NCBI GenBank assembly: GCA_963682175.1
Contig: OY821788.1
Coordinates: forward strand, 15,022,001-15,086,000
Length of the DNA: 64,000 nucleotides
Reading direction: 5' to 3'
From: Triglochin maritima
Taxonomy: Eukaryota > Streptophyta > Magnoliopsida > Alismatales > Juncaginaceae
The notes under the pieces were generated by a model. The model did not search any database. It worked only from the letters and a program-made list of their open reading frames with translations, and had not been told where the DNA came from. Below, in pieces: positions 30,147-41,241 of the stretch. Position 1 is the first letter of the stretch; the number at the start of each line of letters is the position of its first letter. The position numbers were made by a program, and so were the translations under genes.

Positions 30147-32614
30147 ATGCTTTCGTGGACACGAGACGAGAGTGGTCGTTTGACGAGGAGCGTTGTCAAT
30201 CCGGCTTCGGTCATCGATTTCTCGACACCTCCCTCCTCTCGTGTCGCACGTAGTCCGGGTTCAATGGCTGCTAATTTCCGTGAGGAGGAGCAGTTGCTGG
30301 ACCCACCTGTTCCACCTGTGCTTCCAGTTGTCGTTCCCATACCTCTACGTGATCGATGCTACCCGAGCCGTACAGCTCTACCCTCATGCATCGTATTACC
30401 AGAGGCTAATGGGAACCATTTTGAGGTTAAGCCTCAGTTTATCTCCATGCTCCCTCATTTCACTGGGAAAGGTGACCCCTATATCTTTCTCAGGGAATTT
30501 GAGGAGGTATGTGCTATGTTCAAGCTGCAACAACTTAGCACAGACTCCATCCATCTTAGGCTCGTTCCTTTTGCACTAAAGGATGATGCCAAGAAGTGGT
30601 TGTACAGCAACCAGGCGAATTCCTTTAGGACTTGGGATGAGTTTCAATCTGCATTCCTCAAGAAGTACTTTCCTAATCATCGGACTCAAAAATTGAGGAA
30701 CGAAATCAATTCGTTCTATCAACATGAGACCGAACCATTTCATGCATATCTTGAGAGGTTCAAAGAGCTACTATCCTCGTGCCCTCACCATGACATTGAG
30801 TTGTGGCGTCTTTGTCAGATTGTGTATGAGGGTCTTCACATCCCGTCCAGAACGCTCCTTGAGTCCATGTGTCAAGGAGAGTTCTTGGGAAAGGATGAAA
30901 GGGAGGCATGAGCCTTCCTAGAAGACCTCGCTGAGAAAACCATGCAGTGGGAGAGTGTGAGGGAACCACCTGCATCATCTATTATAGGAGCGAGGATCGC
31001 GAATGCAAACTCGACTAGATCGGGTACCACATTTGCTATCGATACCACTACGGTCACCGAGGCACGCATGGCGGCCTTAATGCGCCGTATGGATTCGATT
31101 GAGCTCCAAAACCGACAAAGTGCACCTCACATGTCCACATCTGGTCCAGTTCCTTGTCATTCATGTGGTAGGATAGGTCATGTAGAAAGCGAGTGTGAGT
31201 CCATTCCTCCTGAGATGGAGCGTGTCAACGCCGTCTATGATAGAGCCAGGAATGACCCATACTCATCATCTTATAATCCTGGATGGAGGAACCACCCCAA
31301 TTTTTCATGGAACCAAACTAATGCCCCGGGTGGTCCTCCAAACTCCTCGAGACCACCTTACCAATCACACCAACCTCCCATGCATGCGCATTCCTATCAG
31401 CCACCCCAAGCGCAAACCACCAATCAATCGGGTTTCCCAAATTCCAATAATATGGAAACCCGATTCAATTCGCTTGAGACCTTGACTCGTGGACTTGAAA
31501 ACTCAATGAAAAATTTTATGTCAACCACGAGTCAAGTTCTCACTTCAAATCAGCAGACCATCAAATCTCTAGAGCTTCAGATGGGCCAATTGGCTCAGTC
31601 TGTACATGAAAGAGAGAGAGAGAGTCTTTTCCTAGCCAGCCTGAGGCTAACCCCCGCATGTACCAACAACAACAAATGCAAAATGAGAATGTGGTACCTC
31701 GGGGGAGGCAAGTGAACCATGTGGAGGAACCTGTTCACCATGTCAATTCCATTGTGACCTTAAGGAATGGAAAACAGGTTGACAATCACATTCCCTTGCC
31801 ACACCCACCACCACCTATGCAGCCCCCCAGTGGGAATGGTGGTGAAGAAGAAGCTGAGGGTGAGGGTAATACACCAAAGCTTTCTTCTCAGGCACAGCAG
31901 AAAACCTACCTGTCAAAAGCTCCATATCCAAGTAGGTTAAACAAAAAGCAGAGTGACAACATGGACAAGATAGTAGAGGTGTTTAAGCAAGTAAAGGTTA
32001 ACATCCCCTTGTTGGATGTCATCCAACAAATACCTCAATATGCCAAAATGTTGAAGGATCTCTGCACAACCAAGAGGAAGACCAATGTTCCTAAGAAAGC
32101 ATTCTTGGCTGCAAATATCAGCTCACTTTTGTCCAATCCTACCTACACAAAATACAAGGACCCTGGGTGTCCTACTATTCAGTGTACGATAGGGGACACT
32201 AGATTGAGCAATGTTTTGCTTGATTTAGGATCAGCGGTCAACCTCCTCCCATTCTCTGTTTATCAACAGTTGAACTTGGGAGAATTGAAACCAACTAAGA
32301 TCACCCTCCAATTAGCGGATAAATCCATTCGTATTCCCATGGGGATTATCAAGGATGTGCTTATCAAAGTTGGAGATTTTATATTTCCAGTCGATTTTGT
32401 TGTCCTCGATACCAATCCTGTTGCGAACACCCACTCTCAAATACCTTTGATTTTGGGTAGACCATTTCTGCCAACCTCCAATGCCTTGATTAATTGTAGA
32501 AATGGTCTCATGAAGCTCTCATTCGGTAACATGAGTGCCGAGTTTCATGTGTTCAACTCTGGTAGGCAACAGGAACCCATGGATGAACCTTTAAATCTAA
32601 ATCTCATCCGCTAA
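30147..32614 (+). pseudogene. Element D Gag-protease, broken
   Basis: Homologous to element B's Gag-protease. Capsid motifs are RCYPSRTALPSCI, DPYIFLREFEEVC, KKWLYSN and FLKKYFPNHRT. A TGA at 30909-30911 (after ERE-A) replaces the Trp codon found in B. In the same frame follow the zinc knuckle CHSCGRIGHVESEC (near 31157) and a Gln/Pro-rich linker. A frameshift then falls inside a GA microsatellite at about 31611-31625. The protease (DLGSAVNLLPFS near 32222, ILGRPFLPTSNALINC) is on the next frame and ends at TAA 32612-32614. A further ATG candidate for the start is 30264. Confidence 0.9.
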
Positions 32615-33256
32615 TTGGAGAAAGCACCACAAAATCAACGAACACCTCTAACACCAATGCAACCCGTTGAGAATGTTTGTAGGCTCAGCGAAGACTCATT
32701 GCCTGTCTTTGCAATGCAACAGAGTGAGCTGGTCTCGAACATGAATGTCCAAAGGGAGTGTTCGTTGCATGATTCAGTTGAGAGTACTAGTGAGAGTGAG
32801 ACACCTCATCATATGCCTATACCAGAAGGTGTCTCTACCTCATGTCCCTTGGCCATTGAGCCATTTGAGCTTCATATTGACTCCAACAAGGACCCACCTA
32901 TGACCGAGCTTATGCTTGATGATCTAAATGATGGTGGGAGGTCCTTGTTGGATGACTTGGGGAGAAGCCCCATTCTTAGTGATGCAGGTCTGCTGCATCC
33001 ATCGAATGAGCTTGAGGAACTCATTCCGATGCACCCGCCTATTGGTTGGAGGGTTTTCTTCGATGAGCAATTAAACCCTAGTGAGGCAACACAACTTCAT
33101 TCTTTGTTGCCCACACCCGACCAATATCATGAGGGGTTCGAGCCTTTCAGCTTTGACCTTTCACCCCTCATGACACCTCAGAGTACCAGTGGAGTTTGCC
33201 CATCTCGGCAAGTCTCTGGTCCTCCTGACTTGATGTTCTCATTTGATGTTCCTTGA
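32615..33256 (+). CDS. Element D downstream frame with GWRV domain
   Basis: Open frame of 213 codons that follows the TAA of protease in the same frame, with no ATG at its start; it may be a readthrough product or the result of a new stop. The N-terminal part is Ser/Glu-rich. The C-terminal ~70 residues, around HPPIGWRVFFDEQLN and FEPFSFDLSPL and ending MFSFDVP, match the C-terminus of the E and F proteins. No membrane segment or signal peptide is seen, so it does not look like Env. Function unknown. Confidence 0.6.
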   Translation: MEKAPQNQRTPLTPMQPVENVCRLSEDSLPVFAMQQSELVSNMNVQRECSLHDSVESTSESETPHHMPIPEGVSTSCPLAIEPFELHIDSNKDPPMTELMLDDLNDGGRSLLDDLGRSPILSDAGLLHPSNELEELIPMHPPIGWRVFFDEQLNPSEATQLHSLLPTPDQYHEGFEPFSFDLSPLMTPQSTSGVCPSRQVSGPPDLMFSFDVP

Positions 33257-33809
33257 CCAAATCATTATGAGAATATCTTGGTTGATGTATATATCTTTAA
33301 AAAAAAAGTGTGTAATAAAAGACTCCTTTAGTGAGCATCGATTGTTGTGGGCCCCAACCCTTGTGTACTTGGGCCCAATTTCTTCACGTATTTATCTCCC
33401 TTCTTCAGCTTCTCACAGGTTTTGAGGGAATTTGGGTTTGTGTCCATCAACATGACCCTGAACGTCCCTTTGTACTTCATGTTGGTGAGATCTTTCCTTT
33501 TTCATGCATGTATCCATGTAGTATCTTGTTCACATTCATTGAGGACAATGCATGAAGTAGGTGTGGGGGGGTGTTTTACGTGTGTACATAGTCGAGTCTT
33601 TTTCCTTTGGTTTTATTTTCTTTTGTTTGCATTGTTAGGGTCATGTTAGTGTGCCGCATTTAACATTGATATATCTGCTTGCCATGATCCTTGGGTGACT
33701 TGTCTTCTTTTGCTTGCCTAGTGCTTTAAAATTTTCACATTTCTTTCAAAATCTTCATGTGTTTGCGAAAGAAAATGTTTTTGTAGGTTTTGCGTGTGTT
33801 CAGCATGTG
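33257..33809 (+). other. Element D 3' noncoding region, part 1
   Basis: Contains the conserved post-gag box (33537-33571) and sequence shared with F (60050-60640). Ends at E's target duplication ATGTG (33805-33809). Confidence 0.75.
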
Positions 33810-34985
33810 TGATGAAGAATTAAATTTATACCGCAAGTGCACGGTGTCAATGAAGACGTGGCAAATACGGGTCGAACACAAGGAGGGAGAGATTTTGTTA
33901 TTAGTGTGATTTCGATTGAGGGGAAGAAGGAAGAAGAAATAAGTTGTGTTTTTGGTATTTTTGATTTAATTATCTAAAGTACGAAACAAAAGCAATTAGA
34001 ATTAAAACAAGAAATAAGAAGAGAAATCCGTTGGGTGGAGGTTTAGATTTAGGTGTAGATTGGAGAATGGAGAAACTTGAAATAAATCATGTTAGTTATG
34101 AAGCATTACAAGATAAATGATTTAACATAAACTCAAGTAATCAAAATATACTAATCACGAACTTAAAACAATAACATGCATTCATCTTCTCTAACCCTAA
34201 TTCCATCACCTCCACCCTTTGGAGAGAGTTAGAAACTCATGGAGGGAGGAAGAAGAAGAGGTCCTTGAGACATTAAAAGAAAACTAAAACAAGAATTAAA
34301 AGAACAGAATTTTATTAATAAAACTAAGGTACACAAATAAGAACAACAACCAAGGACCCTATTTACATCGTTCTCGGGTCTATTTATAGTTGCTACAAGG
34401 GACTTAGGTATAGAATTGGATAGTACACGTGTCCATACACGAGTGGACGAAATTGGGACACACGGATCGACCAATGGGCGGCGGAATCGCCGCACATCAT
34501 GTGTATTGTGCGGCGGATTCGCCTCCCACGTTGGTCGGATTTAATCAGGATTTTTTGTCACGCGTTTATGGTATGATTTGATCTTTATTTGCGTGTCTGG
34601 ATGATTTCTTTCCATTGTCTTGAGCTCCGGATTAATTCCTTCCATTGTTGGAGATTTATAGTTGATTTTTCTTTTGACTTTTCCAACAAAATAACTTGAT
34701 CCTTTTCTTTTGCAATCAGGTCCTTGGCATTTTGCAATTAAGCCCTTGACCTTTTTGTGAAATGCTTTTATGCTTGGATTCATTTCCATTCGGAACCCGA
34801 TAAACTTGAACTCGGTCTTTATGATAGAAATGAATCTTTTGCACGCGTTTATGCTCGGAATGTGGGTAATTTGCATTCAGGTCCCTGTATTCTGTAAATA
34901 CGACTAAACACATACCTTAGTAGCATTTATTGATATAAAAGTAATCTAAATGAAAGACATATGATGCAATGTATGCAATGCATCA
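33810..34985 (-). repeat. Element E 3' LTR (type 1)
   Basis: Reverse complement of the type 1 LTR of B. Palindromes at 34479-34493 and 34508-34523. Paired with 39051-40226. Confidence 0.95.
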
Positions 34986-36291
34986 AATACCCCCACACCT
35001 AGATTTTGCTAGTCCCTAGCAAAACAGAAGATACGAAAAATAAAAACAGGGAAATCCTAACTCACTTTCGTAGGAATCACGGTTGCACTTAGCATGTGCA
35101 ACAAGCCTTTAAACCTCCTTGTTGCCAAGGAGGAGGAGTGTTGTCTCCTGAGGGTTTTCAGCGGATATACCCACAAAATCCTAAATCAACGTTTCATTAA
35201 TAGTTCTCAATATCCCTACCTCAACCTTATACATCTCACTAAGAATTTTTGCATGCTCATTATATGAATCTAACTCATTAAAAATATGACTTGGTCTTTG
35301 TTCCTCCAACATTCACACCACTAACCCTTCTACACATGTTTATCACTTGAATTATTTTGCACGCCTCCTCTGGTGGTGAAGTATCATTCGGATCAACCAT
35401 GGCATGGATCATTCTTTTAGCTTTGGGCCTTGAGTATTATTATTATTATTTTTTTTCTTTTCTTTTCTTCCGTGATTCAACACATTTGCTTTTTGACACT
35501 TTTACCCTTTTACATTCGTGTAGCGAGTTTGGTCGATAATCCCGAGCTGGTAGACTCAAGTTACCGGGTTTCAAGATACCCCTACGGACCAGTGACTCAA
35601 AGGCTTGGGCTTTTGTAATCATTTTGCAAAATGTGTTTTCTTCACTTTATTCCTTTATTTTTATTTTTATTTTCCTCAAGGCTTAATTGCTATTAGAAGT
35701 CCACACTTCCCGGTATATTTTCCTCAACCTCTGCTTTTTATCAACCACTTCAAAGATTTGATTCATCCAATTTAAGTGCATACATGTCTTAAAGGGCAAT
35801 GGGTTATTTCTTTGGAACTTAGATTTATGTCACAATTTCTACAAGCAGAACTATATAATAAGGAACAAAAACTCAATGCAATTTGTACACGGGTTTTAGC
35901 AGTTCAATCTTAAGGTATGTCATGAAACATTGATGATTTTTTTTTTTTTTTAACAAAATAAAACAAACAAATAGATATATACATAGATAAACACCCCCAC
36001 ACCTAAATCATGCATTGTCCTCAATGAATGTGAGCAAGATACTACATGGATTTATGCATAAAAAAAAAAGGAAAGATCTCACCAACGTGAAGTACAAAGG
36101 AAAGTTCATGGCTCTGTTGATGGACAAAAACCTGAATTCCCTCAAAAACCTGTGAGATGCTAAAGAAGGGATAAATACAACAGATGATTTATTTATTTAT
36201 TTATTTATTTTTATACATATATAACTATGTACAAACATAAGTTCCCATCTTCATTTGTCAAGAGACATCAAATGGAAACTTCAAGAGTGGG
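34986..36291 (-). other. Element E 3' noncoding region
   Basis: Starts with the polypurine tract (34986-35002, ACCCCCACACC on the plus strand) and the two-stem-loop element (35082-35133). Most matches the B 3' region; from the conserved box at 35991-36025 toward the gene it matches F instead, marking a recombination joint. Confidence 0.75.
35082..35133 (-). promoter_or_regulatory. Two-stem-loop RNA element, element E copy
   Basis: On the minus strand CCTCCTTG, loop GCAA, CAAGGAGG (35133-35114), then GTTGCAC, 7-nt loop, GTGCAAC (35102-35082). Perfect 8-bp first stem. Confidence 0.75.
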
Positions 36292-37764
36292 TCAGTGCAC
36301 CTGAAAAGGAAACATGACACCACGTGGGGCCAGAAAATGCATGTGTGGGCCGCCTTCACAAAAAGCGCTAGATGAAATGAGAGGTTCATGAATTGGATGC
36401 AAAGGCGTCTCATTCAACGGATCAAACTGAAAGAGCTTGAACCTCTCGAGAGTTTGGGAATTAAGGGGCAACGGAAGAGGAGTTTCTCCCGTTGCGATGT
36501 TGAAGTTATGATCATCAATCCAAACTCTCCAACCAACTGGCTGGTGTGTCGGAACGAGGTCAAGAACCTCGTTAGGCATGTCCGACACACCAGGCGAACA
36601 AAAAGTGGGTCTCATACCCAAGGTATTTTCTAAGGCGCTTCTAATACCCTCATGAGCTATATGGTTGTTTGATGTTCCATCATTTCCAAGATGATTAGGA
36701 ACAATGGTAAGAGGCAGACTCTCATCAGGTTGTTTGAAATTGAGGGTACTAGGGAGATCTTGCTCCACCAGAGCTGAGTCCTTAAGAGATGCAACATGAA
36801 GATCATGTGGCTCAAGGGCCACGGGACAAGAAGATAGGACACAATCCTGGGCCGACTCATGATGAAATTGGTCAATGTGTATCGAATCCTCCACTAAGTG
36901 ATCGTGAATTGAAACCCCAAGTCCTTCAGACTGACTAGGAGTTTGGCTTTGACAGATTGTGCTTTGAATTTGTGGATGTGGTGGTGGTTCGATATCAAAA
37001 GGTGGATCCTCATGTTGACACGAAAAATTACTCTCCTTACGTTCACCTAATTGTTGTATCATTTGACTCAAGTGCGATGTTATATTTTGTACGGATCGTT
37101 GAGTGGATTCCATGTACGTAAGGAAAGTTTGTTCCAAGGAATTAGGTACGTGGTCAGCTATGAGGTCCAAGTTTGAGCTTGTGAAATTATGGGATTGGGT
37201 GTTGATGGGCTGAGAATAATGATTTGACGTGGGGAGTTGGTAGAATTCTGGGTATTCGGGAGGAGGATACTGAGGTGAAAATGAAGTATAAGAATTTGGA
37301 TAGGAATTGTTTCTCCACGAATCCATCACTCTCGGGTTGTACGCGGATGCGTAATAGTCATTTTGAGCGTTTTGGGAAAAAGTATGCTCATACTCAGGCT
37401 CTGGGGGAACATAAGGGCATTCCCCGATAACATGACCACTCAACCCACAACAGTCGCACGGTACGGCTACTGGAGCCACCGGTGCACTCATGTTGTCTGT
37501 CCTACTCATGAAAGAGGCAAAAGCTTGTTGTAAATTCTCAGTTTGTTGACCAGCATATGATCCGATATAACTAGATTGTGGTCTAGCAGTCGGTTCCTCT
37601 CTCATGTTACCCCAATATGAAGATTGCTCAGTCATACAATTAGGATTGTCCCAACCATATGGGGTGTTAGTCTGAGCCACCCCAGGTTGCAAGGTTTTAG
37701 AATACCAGGAAGCATTGTCCTGGTCCCAACAATGATATGGATGGTTGCTCATGTAACCATCCAT
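36292..37764 (-). CDS. Element E zinc-knuckle/GWRV protein
   Basis: Intact 490-codon frame from ATG 37764 (the open frame extends one TTG codon further). N-terminus MDGYMSNHPYHCWDQDN is Tyr/Asn/Trp-rich. One CCHC zinc knuckle, CDCCGLSGHVIGEC, is at residues 103-116. A Ser/Gln/His-rich middle follows, and a C-terminal region from residue 409 (PVGWRVWIDDHNF, LERFKLFQFDP, ending FPFQVH). There is no capsid, protease, RT or membrane segment. The F protein aligns from start to end with the zinc knuckle at the same residues, so the frame has been kept open in two elements. An RNA-binding role is likely from the knuckle; the rest is unknown. Confidence 0.82.
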   Translation of the reverse strand: MDGYMSNHPYHCWDQDNASWYSKTLQPGVAQTNTPYGWDNPNCMTEQSSYWGNMREEPTARPQSSYIGSYAGQQTENLQQAFASFMSRTDNMSAPVAPVAVPCDCCGLSGHVIGECPYVPPEPEYEHTFSQNAQNDYYASAYNPRVMDSWRNNSYPNSYTSFSPQYPPPEYPEFYQLPTSNHYSQPINTQSHNFTSSNLDLIADHVPNSLEQTFLTYMESTQRSVQNITSHLSQMIQQLGERKESNFSCQHEDPPFDIEPPPHPQIQSTICQSQTPSQSEGLGVSIHDHLVEDSIHIDQFHHESAQDCVLSSCPVALEPHDLHVASLKDSALVEQDLPSTLNFKQPDESLPLTIVPNHLGNDGTSNNHIAHEGIRSALENTLGMRPTFCSPGVSDMPNEVLDLVPTHQPVGWRVWIDDHNFNIATGETPLPLPLNSQTLERFKLFQFDPLNETPLHPIHEPLISSSAFCEGGPHMHFLAPRGVMFPFQVH

Positions 37765-37767
37765 CAA

Positions 37768-39026
37768 AACACTCTTGAGTCAAGTACTCTTACCCTTATG
37801 AGGCTAAGCAAGCACAAGTTCTCGACTCGACCCTAAAATGCTAATAGATAATGTAAAGGGGAGGAGACTAGAACGTATAAGTAGGTGAGAAGAAGATGAC
37901 TCAGAGGAGAAGGGAAACTTAACTCTAAAGATAGATAAGAGGGTCGGTCAGAGGTTTCCTAAGAAAACACGGTTCAAACAATCCTAGACCTAGTGTCGCT
38001 TAGATCTAGACGACTCCTAACTGGTTGAGTCGAATTGATTTGCTTGATTCACCTCCCTCACCAATCAAACCAAGTTGGCCAGTTAGTGTATAGCTAGTGG
38101 GGGCGCTTCCGACAGAGTCGGTGCCAATTAGACAACCACGTCGCTTGGAAGACTTTCGTCAACACAAAAACACTTTCTAGACACCAAATTGAATTCAATT
38201 AGCTTCAGGTCATAGCAAGTCAAACCAATCTCCTCCTTAATTGAGTCCGAGTCCTTAGGGGTCAATGTCTAATTGATTTTAATTTTAGGCTTGGGTGACA
38301 CTTGAGGATTGTGATTTGTGGGCCACGGAAGGGTGATGAAATCCCCACCGTATCTTTTCCTATGGAGTTGCCCTTAAGATAGTTTAACTTAGATCTAACA
38401 AAGATAGTCAAACAATGGTCTTTTTAATGGGGGCAATTGCAAGGTTGTATGCAAATTAAATTATATGCTTAAATGCAGTCGTTAAAAACCGCGATACGTA
38501 CCTTGTCTCCAGCACTCTTCAACAAAAATAATTTGCAATAATTTAGCAAGAATAATGCAAACAAAACATTATATGATGCATGCACTAAGGTCTTTCTAAT
38601 TTTGCCAATTTTTAGGTCAGAGTTGAGTTATTGCTAATTATGGAATTTTTGACCCTAACACGTGCAATTCTACGAAAGGAAACTTTTCGAAAATTCAGAT
38701 TATACGAGAAAGGCAAGAAAAGTTACCTCCGCAATGCTCAGACAGGTTCGCCGCCTGCTCTCGGAATTTCCAGTAGCTCAATGCGACCAATCCACGATGT
38801 AGACGACCCCAGAGAAAAATGACGCCCAGAAGCCTTACTGGTGCGGCGAATTCGCCGCAAGTTGTTCTTCAGGTGCGGCGATTTCGCCGCTCGTTTAGCT
38901 CCAAATGTGCCCGGATTTCTCCGCGCACTCTGTTGTCCCCTGAAACACAAATCCAAATACTTAGATTGCGCACAAGATAAACAGGATAAAATCGAAAACA
39001 CAAAAACAACAAAAATCTGCGTCGCC
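37768..39026 (-). other. Element E 5' leader
   Basis: Noncoding. Palindromes GCGGCGAATTCGCCGC (38843-38858) and GCGGCGATTTCGCCGC (38875-38890). The shared leader box lies near 38325-38350. Sequence between the primer site and about 37910 follows B; nearer the gene it follows F. Confidence 0.7.
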
Positions 39027-39044
39027 TCCCCGGCAACGGCGCCA
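39027..39044 (-). other. Element E primer binding site
   Basis: On the minus strand TGGCGCCGTTGCCGGGGA, seven bases from the 5' LTR end; fixes E's direction. Confidence 0.92.
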
Positions 39045-39050
39045 AAAACT

Positions 39051-40226
39051 TGATGAAGAATTAAATTTATACCGCAAGTGCACGGTGTCAATTAAGACGT
39101 GGCAAATACGGGTCGAACACAAGGAGGGAGAGATTTTGTTATTAGTGTGATTTCGATTGAGGGGAAGAAGGAAGAAGAAATAAGTTGTGTTTTTTGTATT
39201 TTTGATTTAATTATCTAAAGTACGAAACAAAAGCAATTAGAATTAAAACAAGAAATAAGAAGAGAAATCCGTTGGGTGGAGGTTTAGATTTAGGTGTAGA
39301 TTGGAGAATGGAGAAACTTGAAATAAATCATGTTAGTTATGAAGCATTACAAGATAAATGATTTAACATAAACTCAAGTAATCAAAATATACTAATCACG
39401 AACTTAAAACAATAACATGCATTCATCTTCTCTAACCCTAATTCCATCACCTCCACCCTTTGGAGAGAGTTAGAAACTCATGGAGGGAGGAAGAAGAAGA
39501 GGTCCTTGAGACATTAAAAGAAAACTAAAACAAGAATTAAAAGAACAGAATTTTATTAATAAAACTAAGGTACACAAATAAGAACAACAACCAAGGACCC
39601 TATTTACATCGTTCTCGGGTCTATTTATAGTTGCTACAAGGGACTTAGGTATAGAATTGGATAGTACACGTGTCCATACACGAGTGGACGAAATTGGGAC
39701 ACACGGATCGACCAATGGGCGGCGGAATCGCCGCACATCATGTGTATTGTGCGGCGGATTCGCCTCCCACGTTGGTCGGATTTAATCAGGATTTTTTGTC
39801 ACGCGTTTATGGTATGATTTGATCTTTATTTGCGTGTCTGGATGATTTCTTTCCATTGTCTTGAGCTCCGGATTAATTCCTTCCATTGTTGGAGATTTAT
39901 AGTTGATTTTTCTTTTGACTTTTCCAACAAAATAACTTGATCCTTTTCTTTTGCAATCAGGTCCTTGGCATTTTGCAATTAAGCCCTTGACCTTTTTGTG
40001 AAATGCTTTTATGCTTGGATTCATTTCCATTCGGAACCCGATAAACTTGAACTCGGTCTTTATGATAGAAATGAATCTTTTGCACGCGTTTATGCTCGGA
40101 ATGTGGGTAATTTGCATTCAGGTCCCTGTATTCTGTAAATACGACTAAACACATACCTTAGTAGCATTTATTGATATAAAAGTAATCTAAATGAAAGACA
40201 TATGATGCAATGTATGCAATGCATCA
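39051..40226 (-). repeat. Element E 5' LTR (type 1)
   Basis: Partner of 33810-34985; followed by the TSD ATGTG at 40227-40231. Confidence 0.95.
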
Positions 40227-40231
40227 ATGTG

Positions 40232-41241
40232 CAAAACCGTTGAGAGGCAAAGTAAAAAGAAAGCTCCCAAAATTGTCTTGAACTTGATGCATTAGGATTT
40301 CTAGTTTACTGGCTTTAGGTCTTATCGAGTCGTTAGGATGCACCTCGGTTTTCCCTCGGGGGCGTGTAATCATAGGGTTTCAGTACTCAAACATTTAAAT
40401 AAGTCCACCCTGAACCTAGTGAGTAAATAATTCGTGTCTGTTAGTATCAGGAAGTTTGTCGTAGTCAAAGGGCCCTTAATCTCTTTTTGTGAAACTTAAG
40501 TGTAGGGGTTTTGGTTCCCATGTAGATAAATAAGTGGTGTTCTCTCTTCTCGCACGGCTCCTATCACTCGGGAAAGTAAGTCTGAGGGGACTTTGTGCCT
40601 GGTGCTTTTGAGTCATCTGACTTGGGATGCACCGACCGAACTCCCGTTACACGGGTGGTAGGGATCGCCCTATGTGGAGATTTGGGGGAAGGTGTACGTG
40701 ATAGTGTAAGTCCTCATAGTCAATGATGCACGAAACCTGACCTTGGGAGAATCAAACACCAACAAATAAAATGCTCCAAAGAAAAAGAAACAAAAAAGAA
40801 AAAAAAGAAAAAAAAGTCAAATAAGAACCAAAATGGACTTTACACATTGTATCACATTCAGAAGTTAAGGTTGCCCATGTCTTTCACTTAATTCCTTAGT
40901 TAACTCTCACGAATAACTCATTAGGCTAGGTGTGTGGACTGATTACATATATAGAGTCGACCCGTAGTATTACCGCGTCCCATGATCGACAAAATAAGTC
41001 CAACGAGTCGTGTATCTAGATTGATTAATGCATCTTGTTCGGATTTTGTGGGTATATCCGCTGAAAACCCTCAGGAGACAACACTCCTCCTCCTTGGTGA
41101 CAAGGAGGTTTAACGGCTTGTTGCACGTGCTAAGTGCAACCGTGATTCCTACGAAAGTGAGTTAGGATTTCTTGTTTTTTCGTATGCTTTTCTCTTTCTT
41201 TGTTTTGCTCGGGACTAGCAAAAGTTAGTTGTGGGGGTATT
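40232..41241 (+). other. Element D 3' noncoding region, part 2
   Basis: Continues D after E. Nearly identical to the second copy of the repeat in F (61466-62312). No gene. Ends with the stem-loop element and the polypurine tract TTGTGGGGGTATT (about 41229-41241). Confidence 0.8.
41089..41140 (+). promoter_or_regulatory. Two-stem-loop RNA element, element D copy
   Basis: CCTCCTTG, loop GTGA, CAAGGAGG (41089-41108); then GTTGCAC, 7-nt loop GTGCTAA, GTGCAAC (41120-41140). GTGA is a GNRA loop. Confidence 0.75.

Larger units (their letters stand above)
33810..40226 (-). mobile_element. Element E: mosaic Athila-like element inside D
   Basis: A 6417-bp minus-strand element with two 1176-bp LTRs (33810-34985 and 39051-40226) and TSD ATGTG (33805-33809, 40227-40231). 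LTRs, leader and 3' region are of type 1 (as B), but the coding region and its surroundings match F of type 2. The LTRs show only two or three differences by eye, the youngest insertion in the window. Encodes only the 490-aa zinc-knuckle/GWRV protein. Confidence 0.95.

Noticed and set aside
32615..33256. Env-like gene after protease in D
   Set aside because: No signal peptide or transmembrane segment, and the C-terminus matches the soluble zinc-knuckle proteins of E and F.
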